A stretch of 64,000 bases of DNA from Lentzea alba (GTDB taxonomy: Bacteria > Actinomycetota > Actinomycetes > Mycobacteriales > Pseudonocardiaceae), in assembly GCF_011067745.1 (NCBI RefSeq), contig NZ_JAAMPJ010000003.1:310001-374000 (forward strand), written 5' to 3'. Position 1 is the first letter of the stretch; each line of letters starts with the position of its first letter. This document shows, piece after piece, positions 1 through 7,564 of the stretch. The position numbers were made by a program, and so were the translations under genes. The notes under the pieces are model-generated. The model had not been told where the DNA came from and ran no database searches. It saw nothing but the letters and a program-made list of their open reading frames with translations.

Positions 1-28
1 GCGAATCATCTGAAGTCCTCCGAGGAGA

Positions 29-73
29 CCCTGTCCTTCAGGACGGGGAGGAATCGGGCCCTGCGGAGCAGGG
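29..73. repeat. Hairpins upstream of tnpB
   Basis: Two stem-loops lie in a row. At 29-48 there is an 8-bp stem with a TTCA loop (one T-G pair), and at 59-73 CCCTGC and GCAGGG enclose GGA. The first has the same architecture, including the TTCA loop, as the hairpin downstream of tnpB. It could be the left-end structure of this element or the right end of another TnpB element lying off the window. The choice cannot be made from this sequence. Confidence 0.5.
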
Positions 74-163
74 TAGGCAGGAGTAGTTGTTTCGTTGCCA
101 GAGCGAAGCTGCGTCTGTCACCCAGCTGCATTGGGGTCCACAGTGGACTGATAGTATGGTGAT

Positions 164-1357
164 GTGGGTGGGCAGGTGAAGCGGGCGTTCAAGTTCCGCT
201 TCTATCCGACCGAGGCGCAGGCTGTGGAGCTGTCGCGCACGTTCGGGTGTGTCCGCAAGGTGTACAACCTGGCGTTGCAGGCTCGCTCGGAGGCGTGGAC
301 GCAGCGTGGGGAACGGGTCGACTACGAGGCCACGTCGGCGTTGCTGACCGCGTGGAAGCGCACCGAGGAACTCGCGTTCCTGGGTGAGGTGTCGGCGGTG
401 CCGTTGCAGCAGGGGTTGCGGCATCTGCAGGCGGCCTTCGGCAACTTCTTCGCTAAGCGCGCCCGGTTTCCGCGGTTCAAGTCGCGGAAGAGATCGCGTG
501 CTTCGGCGGAGTACACGCGGTCGGCGTTCCGCTGGCGGGACGGCACGTTGACATTGGCGAAGATGGCCGCGCCGCTGGACATCCGCTGGTCGCGGTCCCT
601 GCCGGACGGGGTGGCGCCCTCGACGGTTACCGTGTCGCGGGACGCGGCCGGGCGCTGGTTCGTGTCGCTGCTGTGTGAGGATCCGAGCGTGGCGCCGTTG
701 CCCGTCACGGATGCGGTGGTGGGGATCGATGTCGGTCTCGATCACCTGCTGGTGCTGTCGACCGGGGAGAAGATCGCCAACCCACGGCACGAGCGGCGGG
801 ACCGGGAACGCCTGGTCAAGGCGCAGCGGGCGTTGTGCCGTAAGCAGAAGGGCAGTAGCAACCGGGACAAAGCTCGCGTCAAGGTCGCCCGTGTGCACGC
901 ACGGATGGCCGACCGGCGTACTGACCACCTGCACAAGATCACTACTCGGCTCGTGCGCGATAACCAAACGCTCGTGATCGAGGATCTGGCCGTGTCGAAC
1001 ATGGTCGGCAACCACTGCCTGGCCCGCGCGATCGGTGATGCGGGCTGGCGGCAGTGCCGGCAGATGCTGGAGTACAAGGCACGGTGGTTCGGGCGGGAAG
1101 TGATCGCGGTGGATCGCTGGTTCCCGTCGTCCAAGCTGTGCTCGGTCTGCGGCGCGCTCGCGGCGGAGATGCCGCTGCAGGTACGCGCGTGGACCTGTGG
1201 CTGTGGCGCGACCCTTGACCGGGACGTGAACGCGGCACGCAACATTCTGGCCGCCGGGCTGGCGGTCACAGTCTGTGGAGCCGGTGTAAGACCTCAACGG
1301 AACACTCCGGGCGGGCAGTCGGTGACGAAGCAGAAAAACCTCCGGCGCGAGCCGTAG
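164..1357 (+). CDS. tnpB: TnpB, IS200/IS605-family RNA-guided nuclease (OrfB)
   Basis: A 397-residue TnpB. The N-terminal KRAFKFRFYPT motif suggests that GTG at 176 is the true start, although 164 is open. RuvC residues are visible as Asp-189 (GIDVG), Glu-273 (VIEDL) and Asp-354 (DRDVNAARN). A zinc ribbon has Cys-326, 329, 345 and 347. All catalytic positions are present, so the protein looks active. TnpB uses the RNA from the element's right end to cut DNA at a transposon-adjacent motif and so maintains the element. No tnpA (Y1 transposase) is seen nearby, so this is an IS1341-type solo copy mobilised in trans, if at all. Confidence 0.93.
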   Translation: MGGQVKRAFKFRFYPTEAQAVELSRTFGCVRKVYNLALQARSEAWTQRGERVDYEATSALLTAWKRTEELAFLGEVSAVPLQQGLRHLQAAFGNFFAKRARFPRFKSRKRSRASAEYTRSAFRWRDGTLTLAKMAAPLDIRWSRSLPDGVAPSTVTVSRDAAGRWFVSLLCEDPSVAPLPVTDAVVGIDVGLDHLLVLSTGEKIANPRHERRDRERLVKAQRALCRKQKGSSNRDKARVKVARVHARMADRRTDHLHKITTRLVRDNQTLVIEDLAVSNMVGNHCLARAIGDAGWRQCRQMLEYKARWFGREVIAVDRWFPSSKLCSVCGALAAEMPLQVRAWTCGCGATLDRDVNAARNILAAGLAVTVCGAGVRPQRNTPGGQSVTKQKNLRREP

Positions 1358-1391
1358 GAATCCCCCTCGTTCACGAGGGGGAGAAGTCAAG
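1358..1391 (+). mobile_element. TnpB element right end (omega-RNA scaffold end)
   Basis: Directly after the tnpB stop there is a perfect 8-bp hairpin, CCCCCTCG-TTCA-CGAGGGGG (1362-1381), followed by AGAAGTCAA. This is the usual form of a TnpB right end, where the guide RNA scaffold finishes. The exact boundary is inferred. If the element ends at TCAA, the guide is the following flank and the stop codon of the neighbouring kinase (1387-1389) lies in the element terminus. Confidence 0.65.
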
Positions 1392-2436
1392 ACGGCAAAG
1401 GTATCCGGGCGATCACCGCGAAGCCGTGCGATCCGTCGACCTCCAGCGTGCCGCCCAGAGCTTCGGCTCGTGAGCGCATGCCGGTGATGCCGTGGCCCTC
1501 GGTGAACGTGCTCGGCGTGCCGGTGTCGGTCACGTGCACGACGAGCTCGTCGTGCACGGCGTAGACGCGCACGGACGCGGTGACGCCGGGGGAGGAGTGG
1601 CGCAGGACGTTGGTCAGCGACTCCTGCACGATCCGGTACACGGCGAGCTGGTGGGCGTCGGGCAGCTCCACCTCGTCGACGTCGACCGACACCTCGAGTC
1701 CGGCCTCGCGCATCCGCGTCGCCAAGGCCGGGATGTCGGCCAGCGAGATCGTTGGGGTCAAAGGAGCCGATCCGCGCAGAGTGTCCAGTTCGGACCGAAG
1801 TCCGTCGAGCGCTTCCTTCGACGTGTCGCGGATCGCCTCCAGTGAGGCACGCGCTTTCGCCGGATCCTTGTCCAGCACGTACAGCGCGACCCCGGCCTGC
1901 ATGGCGATCACTGAAAGCCCGTGGCCGACGACGTCGTGGACCTCCTGGGCGAGCCGCAGCCGTTCGGAGATCACGGCGCGCTCCCGTACGTCCACAACGG
2001 ACCGGCGGCGCAGCCTCATCAGCACGCCGGCCGCGACGGGCAGCAGGATCCAGCCCGCGGACCAGGTGATCCACGACGTCACCGTGTCGTTCCACCACGG
2101 CAGGATCGCCAGCGCGTACAGCAGAGCGCAGCCGACCGCCAGTTCGATGCTCGCGTACGTCGCCACCGCGTACATCGCCGCGACACCGCTCACCAGGATC
2201 GGGCCGAACGGGTAGCCGAAAGCCAGGTAGACCACGATCGGGACGGTGGTGATCGCGACCGTCCACAGCGGACGGACCGAGCGGAGCAGCAGGCCCGCGG
2301 CCGCGACCGTGATGAGCAGGTAGGCGAGGACGTCGAGGGCTTCCGCGCCCTGCAGGCGTGCGGCGAACCGCGTCCCGGCGAGTCCGAAGAACAGCAGCGC
2401 CACGGTCAGCGCCACGTCCTGCCATTTGATCCGCAT
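1387..2436 (-). CDS. NarL/DesK-type sensor histidine kinase
   Basis: A membrane sensor kinase of about 349 residues from the ATG at 2436, which starts MRIKWQDV. An upstream ATG at 2484 would place an inverted repeat inside the gene. Four to five hydrophobic helices in the first 140 residues precede a HisKA_3 dimerisation box with EVHDVVGHGLS (phospho-acceptor His near residue 167), then a HATPase domain ending in GITGMRSRAEALGG. Such kinases signal to LuxR/NarL-type regulators, but no partner is present: the next gene downstream is the TnpB element. The divergent ABC exporter is the likely output. The last codons and the stop abut the element. Confidence 0.88.
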   Translation of the reverse strand: MRIKWQDVALTVALLFFGLAGTRFAARLQGAEALDVLAYLLITVAAAGLLLRSVRPLWTVAITTVPIVVYLAFGYPFGPILVSGVAAMYAVATYASIELAVGCALLYALAILPWWNDTVTSWITWSAGWILLPVAAGVLMRLRRRSVVDVRERAVISERLRLAQEVHDVVGHGLSVIAMQAGVALYVLDKDPAKARASLEAIRDTSKEALDGLRSELDTLRGSAPLTPTISLADIPALATRMREAGLEVSVDVDEVELPDAHQLAVYRIVQESLTNVLRHSSPGVTASVRVYAVHDELVVHVTDTGTPSTFTEGHGITGMRSRAEALGGTLEVDGSHGFAVIARIPLPS

Positions 2437-2461
2437 GCCGCTGACCATACGACCGGGGACG

Positions 2462-2477
2462 TACGCAGATGTGCGTA
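2462..2477. promoter_or_regulatory. Inverted repeat between kinase and ABC exporter
   Basis: Perfect inverted repeat TACGCA-GATG-TGCGTA. It lies between the likely kinase start (2436) and the ABC ATPase start (2535), where a response regulator controlling both directions would bind. Function is inferred from position and symmetry. Confidence 0.5.
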
Positions 2478-2534
2478 TCTTCATGACGCTCCGGAGCGGA
2501 CGACCCGAAGCGCTCGCGGGACCACTGTTGAGCC

Positions 2535-3395
2535 ATGATCGTGACGACGGAGAAGCTGACGAAGCGCTACGGCGACCGCGCCGTGGTAGACGAGGTCAGT
2601 CTGTCCGTGCGGCGGGGCGAGGTCTACGGGTTCCTCGGTCCCAACGGCGCGGGCAAGACGACCACGATCCGCATGCTGCTGGGGCTCGTGCAGCCGACCA
2701 GTGGCTCAGCCCGGGTCCTCGGTGAGGCGCCGGGCACCCCCAAGGCGTTGCTCAAGGTCGGGTCGCTGATCGAAGGGCCGGGTTTCTACCCGTACCTGTC
2801 CGGCCGCGACAACCTGCGCGTGCACGCTCACCGCAGGGGAGTCGACAGGACGCACGTCGAGGCCGCGTTGGAGCAAGTGGACCTCGTGGGCGCCGCCAAC
2901 GAGAAGTTCCGCCGGTACTCGCTCGGCATGAAGCAACGGCTCGGCGTGGCCGCGGCCCTGCTCGGACAGCCCGAGCTGCTGATCCTGGACGAGCCGACCA
3001 ACGGCCTCGACCCGGCGGGCATGGCCGACATGCGCGACCTGGTGCGGGCGCTGGCGGCGCAGGGGCAGACCGTGCTGCTGTCGAGCCACCTGCTCGGCGA
3101 GGTCGAGGAGATCTGCGACCGGGTCGGCGTGATCTCGCAGGGCAGGTTGGTCGCCGAGAGCACGGTCGAGCAGTTGCGGGGCGACACCGTGCTGCTGATT
3201 CGCGCGGATCCGATCGAGAAGGCACACGTGCTGATCGAGGGCAGCGAGTTGCGCGGCGATGTGCTGCACGTGCGGGAGACGGACGCGGGGGCGTTGATCC
3301 GGACGCTGGTGCACGCCGACGTGGACGTGCGGGAAGTTCGGCCGCTGCGCCGGACGTTGGAAGAGGTCTTCTTCGAGATGACGGGAGTGGCGTGA
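2535..3395 (+). CDS. ABC exporter ATP-binding protein (drug/bacitracin type)
   Basis: A 286-residue ATPase of the BcrA/CcmA-like exporter class. It has Walker A GPNGAGKT (Lys-41), signature YSLGMKQRL, Walker B LLILDEPTNGLDP and the H-loop SSH. The C-terminal 80 residues form the accessory region common to drug and lantibiotic exporters. It powers the membrane partner encoded immediately downstream, whose start overlaps this stop. It is divergent from the sensor kinase and probably under that system's control. Antibiotic resistance or cell-envelope stress export is likely; the substrate cannot be told. Confidence 0.92.
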   Translation: MIVTTEKLTKRYGDRAVVDEVSLSVRRGEVYGFLGPNGAGKTTTIRMLLGLVQPTSGSARVLGEAPGTPKALLKVGSLIEGPGFYPYLSGRDNLRVHAHRRGVDRTHVEAALEQVDLVGAANEKFRRYSLGMKQRLGVAAALLGQPELLILDEPTNGLDPAGMADMRDLVRALAAQGQTVLLSSHLLGEVEEICDRVGVISQGRLVAESTVEQLRGDTVLLIRADPIEKAHVLIEGSELRGDVLHVRETDAGALIRTLVHADVDVREVRPLRRTLEEVFFEMTGVA

Positions 3396-4210
3396 TGGGC
3401 AGCGTCAAGGCGGAGCTGCTGCGGCTCTGGAAGTGGCCGGCGACGTGGGTGCTGATCGGCGTGTGGCTGGTGATGTCGCTGACGTTCGGCTACCTGTTTA
3501 ACTACCTCGCGCTGAACGGCGGCACCAACACGCGTGACCTCTCGCAGCAGCAGCTGATCAGCTCGATGCAGCCGGAGAACGTGGGCGCGGCGGTCGTGCG
3601 CGGGCTGCCGATGTTCGGTGGCGCGATCATCCTGGTGCTGGCGGCGCTGGCGGTCGGCAGCGGATACGGCTGGGGCACCTGGAAGACGACGCTGACCGCC
3701 GGTCCGCGGCGCGTCTCGGCGATGGCCGGCACGGTGGGCGCGCTGGCCGTCATCGTGGTCGTCCTGGTGGCGTTGACGTTCCTGGTCGACCTGGGGGCGG
3801 CCATCACGGTGGCGTCGCTGGAGGGCTGGGACTGGAGCCTGCCGGGTACCGCTGTCGTGGAGCCGCTGGCCGCGTCACTGCTGATCGCCGCCATGTGGAC
3901 GGGGTTCGGGGTGTTCCTCGGCATCGTCACCAAGGGGCCCGCGCTGGCGGTCGGGCTCGGGCTGATGTGGGCGATCGTGACCGAGAACCTGTTGCGGGGC
4001 GTGGGAGCCCTCCTCGGGCCGGTCGAGTCGCTGACCAAGGTGCTGCCCGGTGGTTCGGCCGGCAACCTCGCCGGTGCCGTCGGCGGATCGGGTGCGCCCG
4101 GCGTGCTGAACGACCTGGGCGGCACGACTGCCGCGTTGTTCCTCGTCGGGTACGTGGTGTTCTTCCTCGGCACGGCGACGCTGCTGAAGGTGCGCCGCGA
4201 CCTCGTATAG
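3395..4210 (+). CDS. ABC-2 type permease
   Basis: About 271 residues with six predicted membrane helices: one near residues 18-38, then a long extracytoplasmic loop, then five closely spaced helices. This is the layout of an ABC-2 exporter permease. ATG at 3395 overlaps the ATPase stop (TGATG); GTG at 3392 is also possible. It forms the channel for the ATPase at 2535-3395. The 3-prime end lies opposite a long antisense reading frame (3875-4540), which is unusual and discussed under that gene. Confidence 0.88.
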   Translation: MGSVKAELLRLWKWPATWVLIGVWLVMSLTFGYLFNYLALNGGTNTRDLSQQQLISSMQPENVGAAVVRGLPMFGGAIILVLAALAVGSGYGWGTWKTTLTAGPRRVSAMAGTVGALAVIVVVLVALTFLVDLGAAITVASLEGWDWSLPGTAVVEPLAASLLIAAMWTGFGVFLGIVTKGPALAVGLGLMWAIVTENLLRGVGALLGPVESLTKVLPGGSAGNLAGAVGGSGAPGVLNDLGGTTAALFLVGYVVFFLGTATLLKVRRDLV

Positions 4211-4540
4211 GGCGACGCCCGCCCAGATCAGGCCCAGCACGACCGCGACTCCGGTGGGGTAGTCGCGGTCGTGCAGTCCTGGGTTGACCGGGCCGCTGTG
4301 CTCCCGCCACAGCAACGGAACCGCGAGGAGGGCCACGATTCCCGTGGTGACCAGTCCGATGCCGATCGACGCGCGTGTGACGACGAGCCCGGACGCTCCG
4401 ACCAGTGGAGCGATCAGGAGGTCGTGGAGGAGGACGCCTCCGCCGAACCAGGCCAGCAGTTCGACGGTGATCTGGGGGAGCAGCAGCCACGCGCCCCACG
4501 CGGTCAGTCCCACGCCGGCGATGCCGAGCAGGATTCTCAT
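3875..4540 (-). CDS. Small multi-pass membrane protein, unknown function
   Basis: ATG at 4540 overlaps the stop of the molybdoenzyme gene (ATGA). The first 115 or so residues are well-formed membrane protein: MRILLGIAGVGLTAWGAWLL, then GGVLLHDLLIAPLVGASG, a WREHSG-DRDYPTG loop and a final helix, giving about four helices. This part resembles small membrane proteins found beside sulfite-oxidase-like enzymes. The frame stays open through a basic, low-complexity tail for about 110 more codons, antisense to the ABC permease, until 3875. The native protein probably ended near 4200, so the C-terminal half is likely a read-on after loss of a stop. Confidence is for the N-terminal part. Confidence 0.6.
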   Translation of the reverse strand: MRILLGIAGVGLTAWGAWLLLPQITVELLAWFGGGVLLHDLLIAPLVGASGLVVTRASIGIGLVTTGIVALLAVPLLWREHSGPVNPGLHDRDYPTGVAVVLGLIWAGVALYEVAAHLQQRRRAEEEHHVPDEEQRGSRAAQVVQHAGRTRSADGTGEVAGRTTGQHLGQRLDRPEEGSHAPQQVLGHDRPHQPEPDRQRGPLGDDAEEHPEPRPHGGDQQ

Positions 4541-5580
4541 CGGACCTCCAGCGACGTGACCCACTTCGTCTGCAGCACACCCGGACGGTTCGGTGCGATG
4601 AGCCGGCACGGATAGCCGTGGTCGGGGGTGAGTTCCTCGCCGTTGAGCTTCAACGCCAGCAGGGTGAGCGGGTCCTGCGCGAACGCTTCGGGCAGCGTGG
4701 TGGCCCGGTAGAGGCCGTCGCGTTCCAGCGACTCGACCCTGACGTCGCCCTTGTGGACCAGATCGGCGACTCTCACACCGGTCCAGGTCGCGTTCTGGCT
4801 CCAGCCCTCGACACACGCGATCGGCAGTTCGACGGTGGTCTGCGGCATGGCTTGGAGTTCTTCCAACGAGTAGCTCTTCGGTCCGGCTTTCAGACGCCAG
4901 TCCGGTGGCACCACGATGTTCGCGGCCTTCGCCGTGCGGTTGACCGGTAGTGCTCCCGGTGACCGCCAGGCCAGCACCGAGATGTCGCGCAGCCACGGGA
5001 CCGTGACGCCCGCCGTGGTGACGATCGCGACCCCCGTCGTCAACGCGGTCGTGCGCAGGAAAGCCCGGCGGGACAGGACGGTTCGTTCTTCGGACGGTGG
5101 TTCGAGGGTGCGTCGGACGACCGGGATCTTCACCGCGATGTGGATCAGCAGGGCGCCGATCGCGAGGTACGCGACCGCGTAGTGGGCGGTGGGGAAGTAG
5201 AACGACCACGGGTAGTTCTGGGCCGCGTTGAACAGCCCGGTCACCAGCTCGAAGAACGACGCCGCGACCAGCACGAGGATCGAGCCGCGTTCCAGCGCGT
5301 GCGGCACGTTCCGGACGAGCGGGCGTTCGAACAGCTTCGGGTAGACGCTCCACAACTTGGCCAGCAGCAACGGGATCGACGCGACCCCGGAGATCACGTG
5401 CACCCCCTGTGTGACCCGGTAGAGGTCGACCGGACGGGTCGGCCACGGCCAGTCGTGCTGCACGCCGTGGCTGAGCAGTCCGGTGACGAAGCACAGCCCG
5501 AACGTGATGCCGAGCCACGTGCCGACCCGGCTGGTCACGCCGATGTGGTGGGCGGGGGCTTTGAACGTCGGTGGTTTCAC
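4537..5580 (-). CDS. Molybdopterin-dependent oxidoreductase with cytochrome b561-like membrane anchor
   Basis: About 347 residues from GTG 5580 (VKPPTFKAPAHH), overlapping the methyltransferase stop. The N-terminal 160 residues have four membrane helices with spaced histidines (HGVQHDW, GVHVISG, HALERG, HYAVAY, LLIHIAV), consistent with a haem b anchor. After a connector (RRAFLRTTALTTG) comes a sulfite-oxidase-like molybdopterin domain: ELPIACVEGWSQNATWTGVR carries the Mo-ligand Cys, with DHGYPCRLIAPNRPGVLQTKWV near the end. It probably faces outside the membrane and reduces or oxidises a small sulfur or other oxo substrate. The substrate is unknown. Confidence 0.85.
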   Translation of the reverse strand: MKPPTFKAPAHHIGVTSRVGTWLGITFGLCFVTGLLSHGVQHDWPWPTRPVDLYRVTQGVHVISGVASIPLLLAKLWSVYPKLFERPLVRNVPHALERGSILVLVAASFFELVTGLFNAAQNYPWSFYFPTAHYAVAYLAIGALLIHIAVKIPVVRRTLEPPSEERTVLSRRAFLRTTALTTGVAIVTTAGVTVPWLRDISVLAWRSPGALPVNRTAKAANIVVPPDWRLKAGPKSYSLEELQAMPQTTVELPIACVEGWSQNATWTGVRVADLVHKGDVRVESLERDGLYRATTLPEAFAQDPLTLLALKLNGEELTPDHGYPCRLIAPNRPGVLQTKWVTSLEVR

Positions 5581-6176
5581 AGCCTCTCCCAGCAGGCGAA
5601 CCGGCGGCCGGCGCGTTCTCGTTGCCAGAGCAGGAAGAACCCGTCGGCTTTCAGGGACTCCGCGTCGCTCCAGGCCCACGGGAACCACTGGCCCTCGGTC
5701 CCTTCGGTGCGCACCCGTGCCTGGCCGGTGGTCAGGCCGGAACCCGGCTGCTCGACCTCGACGACGACGGTTCCGCTGGGGCGGAGGAGCTGGTGTGCGC
5801 GGCGCAGGAGTGCGGCCGGGTCGCCGCCGATGCCGATGTTGCCGTCGGCGAGCAGCACGTGGTGCCAGCGTCCCTCGCCGGGCAGCGGGTCGAACACGTC
5901 GCGGCGCAGTGCGATGCCGCCTCGGGCCGTGGTCCGTCGGATGGCTTCCGGGGAGACGTCGACGCCCAGAGCCTGGACGTTGCGGGCCAGGAGGGCGGCG
6001 ACCAGGCGTCCGGGGCCGCAGCCGACGTCGAGGGTGGGGCCGGTGCAGGCGTCGAGGAGGACGGAGTCGCCGCCGGCGGCGTCGGCCTGCCAGCGGGCGA
6101 CACTCAGCTCGCGCGGGGTGGCACCGGACAGGTCGAGCCAGCTCGGGTTGCCACGAAGGGCTTGGTCGAACATCAT
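5577..6176 (-). CDS. Class I SAM-dependent methyltransferase
   Basis: A 199-residue methyltransferase from ATG 6176 (or the adjacent ATG at 6173). Motif I is LDVGCGPGRLVAAL, with an acidic VDVSP at strand 2 and VLLADGNIGIGG in the motif IV region. It overlaps the DUF2064 gene upstream and the molybdoenzyme downstream, so the five genes from 7443 to 4537 are translationally coupled. The substrate is not evident. Co-occurrence with glycosyltransferases suggests a glycan or lipid-linked acceptor (inference). Confidence 0.85.
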   Translation of the reverse strand: MMFDQALRGNPSWLDLSGATPRELSVARWQADAAGGDSVLLDACTGPTLDVGCGPGRLVAALLARNVQALGVDVSPEAIRRTTARGGIALRRDVFDPLPGEGRWHHVLLADGNIGIGGDPAALLRRAHQLLRPSGTVVVEVEQPGSGLTTGQARVRTEGTEGQWFPWAWSDAESLKADGFFLLWQRERAGRRFACWERL

Positions 6177-6808
6177 CGGGGCACCGCCGCGACGTCGGCG
6201 AGAGCTGTGGCGAACCGGGTGCGCGGTGCTTGAGCCACCACCGCACGGGCGTCCACCATCGTGTCCACATCGGACAGGATCGGCAGCGTCCGCACCTTCA
6301 GGCCCTGCAGCGCGTCGAGCGTCCGCGTCCCCGTGTCCGCGCGGGACATCGGCACGTCCCGCAGCACCGAAGCGCGCGAGGGATCCCGCAGCCCGAGCGC
6401 CCACCAGCCGCCGTCGAGCGCGAACCCGAGCGCCGCCTCCTCGAACTCGGCGCACGACTCCAGCAGCGCGGGTGTCACCTGCGGGGTGTCCATCCCGATC
6501 TGCAGCACCGGCATCCCGAACCGCGCGATGTCGGCGTGCGCGTGCACCAGGCGTTCGGCGAACGTCCAACCGCGCTGCGGGATCACCACGCACTCGGCCA
6601 GGGCGTCCCGCACGTCCTCGCGCCGCACCACCCCGGCCAGCGCGACCACGGGCACGGCGCCGGGGGTCGAGAGCGCGGCGTCCAGGGTGTCGAGCAGTGA
6701 GGCCGCTGCCACGTCGGCGGCTTCCTCCAGCGAAAGAGGCGGGCAGAGACGGGTTTTCACCTGGCCGGGCACGGGTGACTTGGCCATGATCAGCAGGCAG
6801 AACCTCAT
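6173..6808 (-). CDS. DUF2064/TIGR04282-type glycosyltransferase-like protein
   Basis: 211 residues starting MRFCLLIMAKSPVPGQVKTR, the hallmark N-terminus of the DUF2064 (TIGR04282) family, a GT-A fold nucleotidyl/glycosyltransferase relative. IGMDTPQVTP stands at the DXD-like metal/nucleotide site and DGGWWALGL is the second family motif. Start ATG 6808 overlaps the GT2 stop by ATGA. The annotated arsenosugar role of some relatives should not be transferred here, as no arsenic genes are nearby. A role in sugar transfer with the adjacent GT2 enzyme is inferred. Confidence 0.85.
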   Translation of the reverse strand: MRFCLLIMAKSPVPGQVKTRLCPPLSLEEAADVAAASLLDTLDAALSTPGAVPVVALAGVVRREDVRDALAECVVIPQRGWTFAERLVHAHADIARFGMPVLQIGMDTPQVTPALLESCAEFEEAALGFALDGGWWALGLRDPSRASVLRDVPMSRADTGTRTLDALQGLKVRTLPILSDVDTMVDARAVVAQAPRTRFATALADVAAVPR

Positions 6809-7443
6809 CGCAGCACCCCCGCCATGTCCCGCGCCGCCCGCAGCGTGCCGCGGACCGAGCCGGACACCTTGGAACGCGTGCCGGCCGCGCGCGGGCCGTA
6901 GGTCACGTCGACCTCGCGCACCCGCCAACCCGCCGAAGCAGCGCGCACCAGCAGCTCGAGCGGATAGCCGAACGCGCGGTCCTGGACGTCCAGGGCCAGC
7001 AGGGCTTCCCGGCGACACACCCGCAGGGGTGCGATGTCGTGGACGTTCAGGCCACGGCGGCGCAGCAAACCGGAGATCACGGCGTTGCCCGCCCGTGCGT
7101 GCCACGGCCAGACGCCGGGCGAGACAGGCACCCGGCGGCCCACCACCAGGTCGGCGTCGGCGAGCAGGGCGGCCATTTCGGGCAGTTCGGCGAGGTCCAG
7201 TGAGCCGTCGGCGTCGGCGAAGGCGACGAGGTCCGAGGTAGCGGCCAGGAGGCCGGCGTGCACGGCGGCGCCGTAGCCGCGGCGGGGCTCGTGCACGACC
7301 AGCGCGCCGTGGGCCGAAGCAACCGCTGGAGAGCCGTCGGTCGAGCCGTTGTCCACGACTATCGCGCGGTGTCCGGGAGGCAGGGTGGCGAGAACGGCCG
7401 GCAGTGCGGCGGCCTCGTCCAGGCAGGGCAACACGACATCCAT
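6805..7443 (-). CDS. Family 2 glycosyltransferase
   Basis: About 212 residues from ATG 7443 (MDVVLPCLDEA), which has a purine-rich GGGTGG upstream; ATG 7461 is open but has no ribosome site. GT-A fold motifs: IVVDNGSTDGS (nucleotide binding), FADADGSLDL (DXD metal site) and GNAVISGLLRRRGLNVHDIAPLR, typical of dolichyl/polyprenyl-phosphate sugar transferases. There is no C-terminal membrane segment. It is the first gene of the five-gene minus-strand operon. The divergent membrane protein at 7565 may be its lipid-linked sugar partner (inference). Confidence 0.88.
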   Translation of the reverse strand: MDVVLPCLDEAAALPAVLATLPPGHRAIVVDNGSTDGSPAVASAHGALVVHEPRRGYGAAVHAGLLAATSDLVAFADADGSLDLAELPEMAALLADADLVVGRRVPVSPGVWPWHARAGNAVISGLLRRRGLNVHDIAPLRVCRREALLALDVQDRAFGYPLELLVRAASAGWRVREVDVTYGPRAAGTRSKVSGSVRGTLRAARDMAGVLR

Positions 7444-7564
7444 GCGTCCACCCTGGACCATCGGAAAGTCTTGTGGTGCTTAAGGAATTGTTACGCACGA
7501 AAGAGTTCTTACGGTTGTCTTGCGTGGTCGGCGGACGCCGCCGGAAGGCCCTAGGTTGGGCGCG

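Noticed and set aside
38-2536. 832-codon open frame on the minus strand across tnpB and the kinase
   Set aside because: It runs antisense to tnpB and out of frame with the kinase, is Arg/Pro-rich and has no family motifs; a high-GC shadow.
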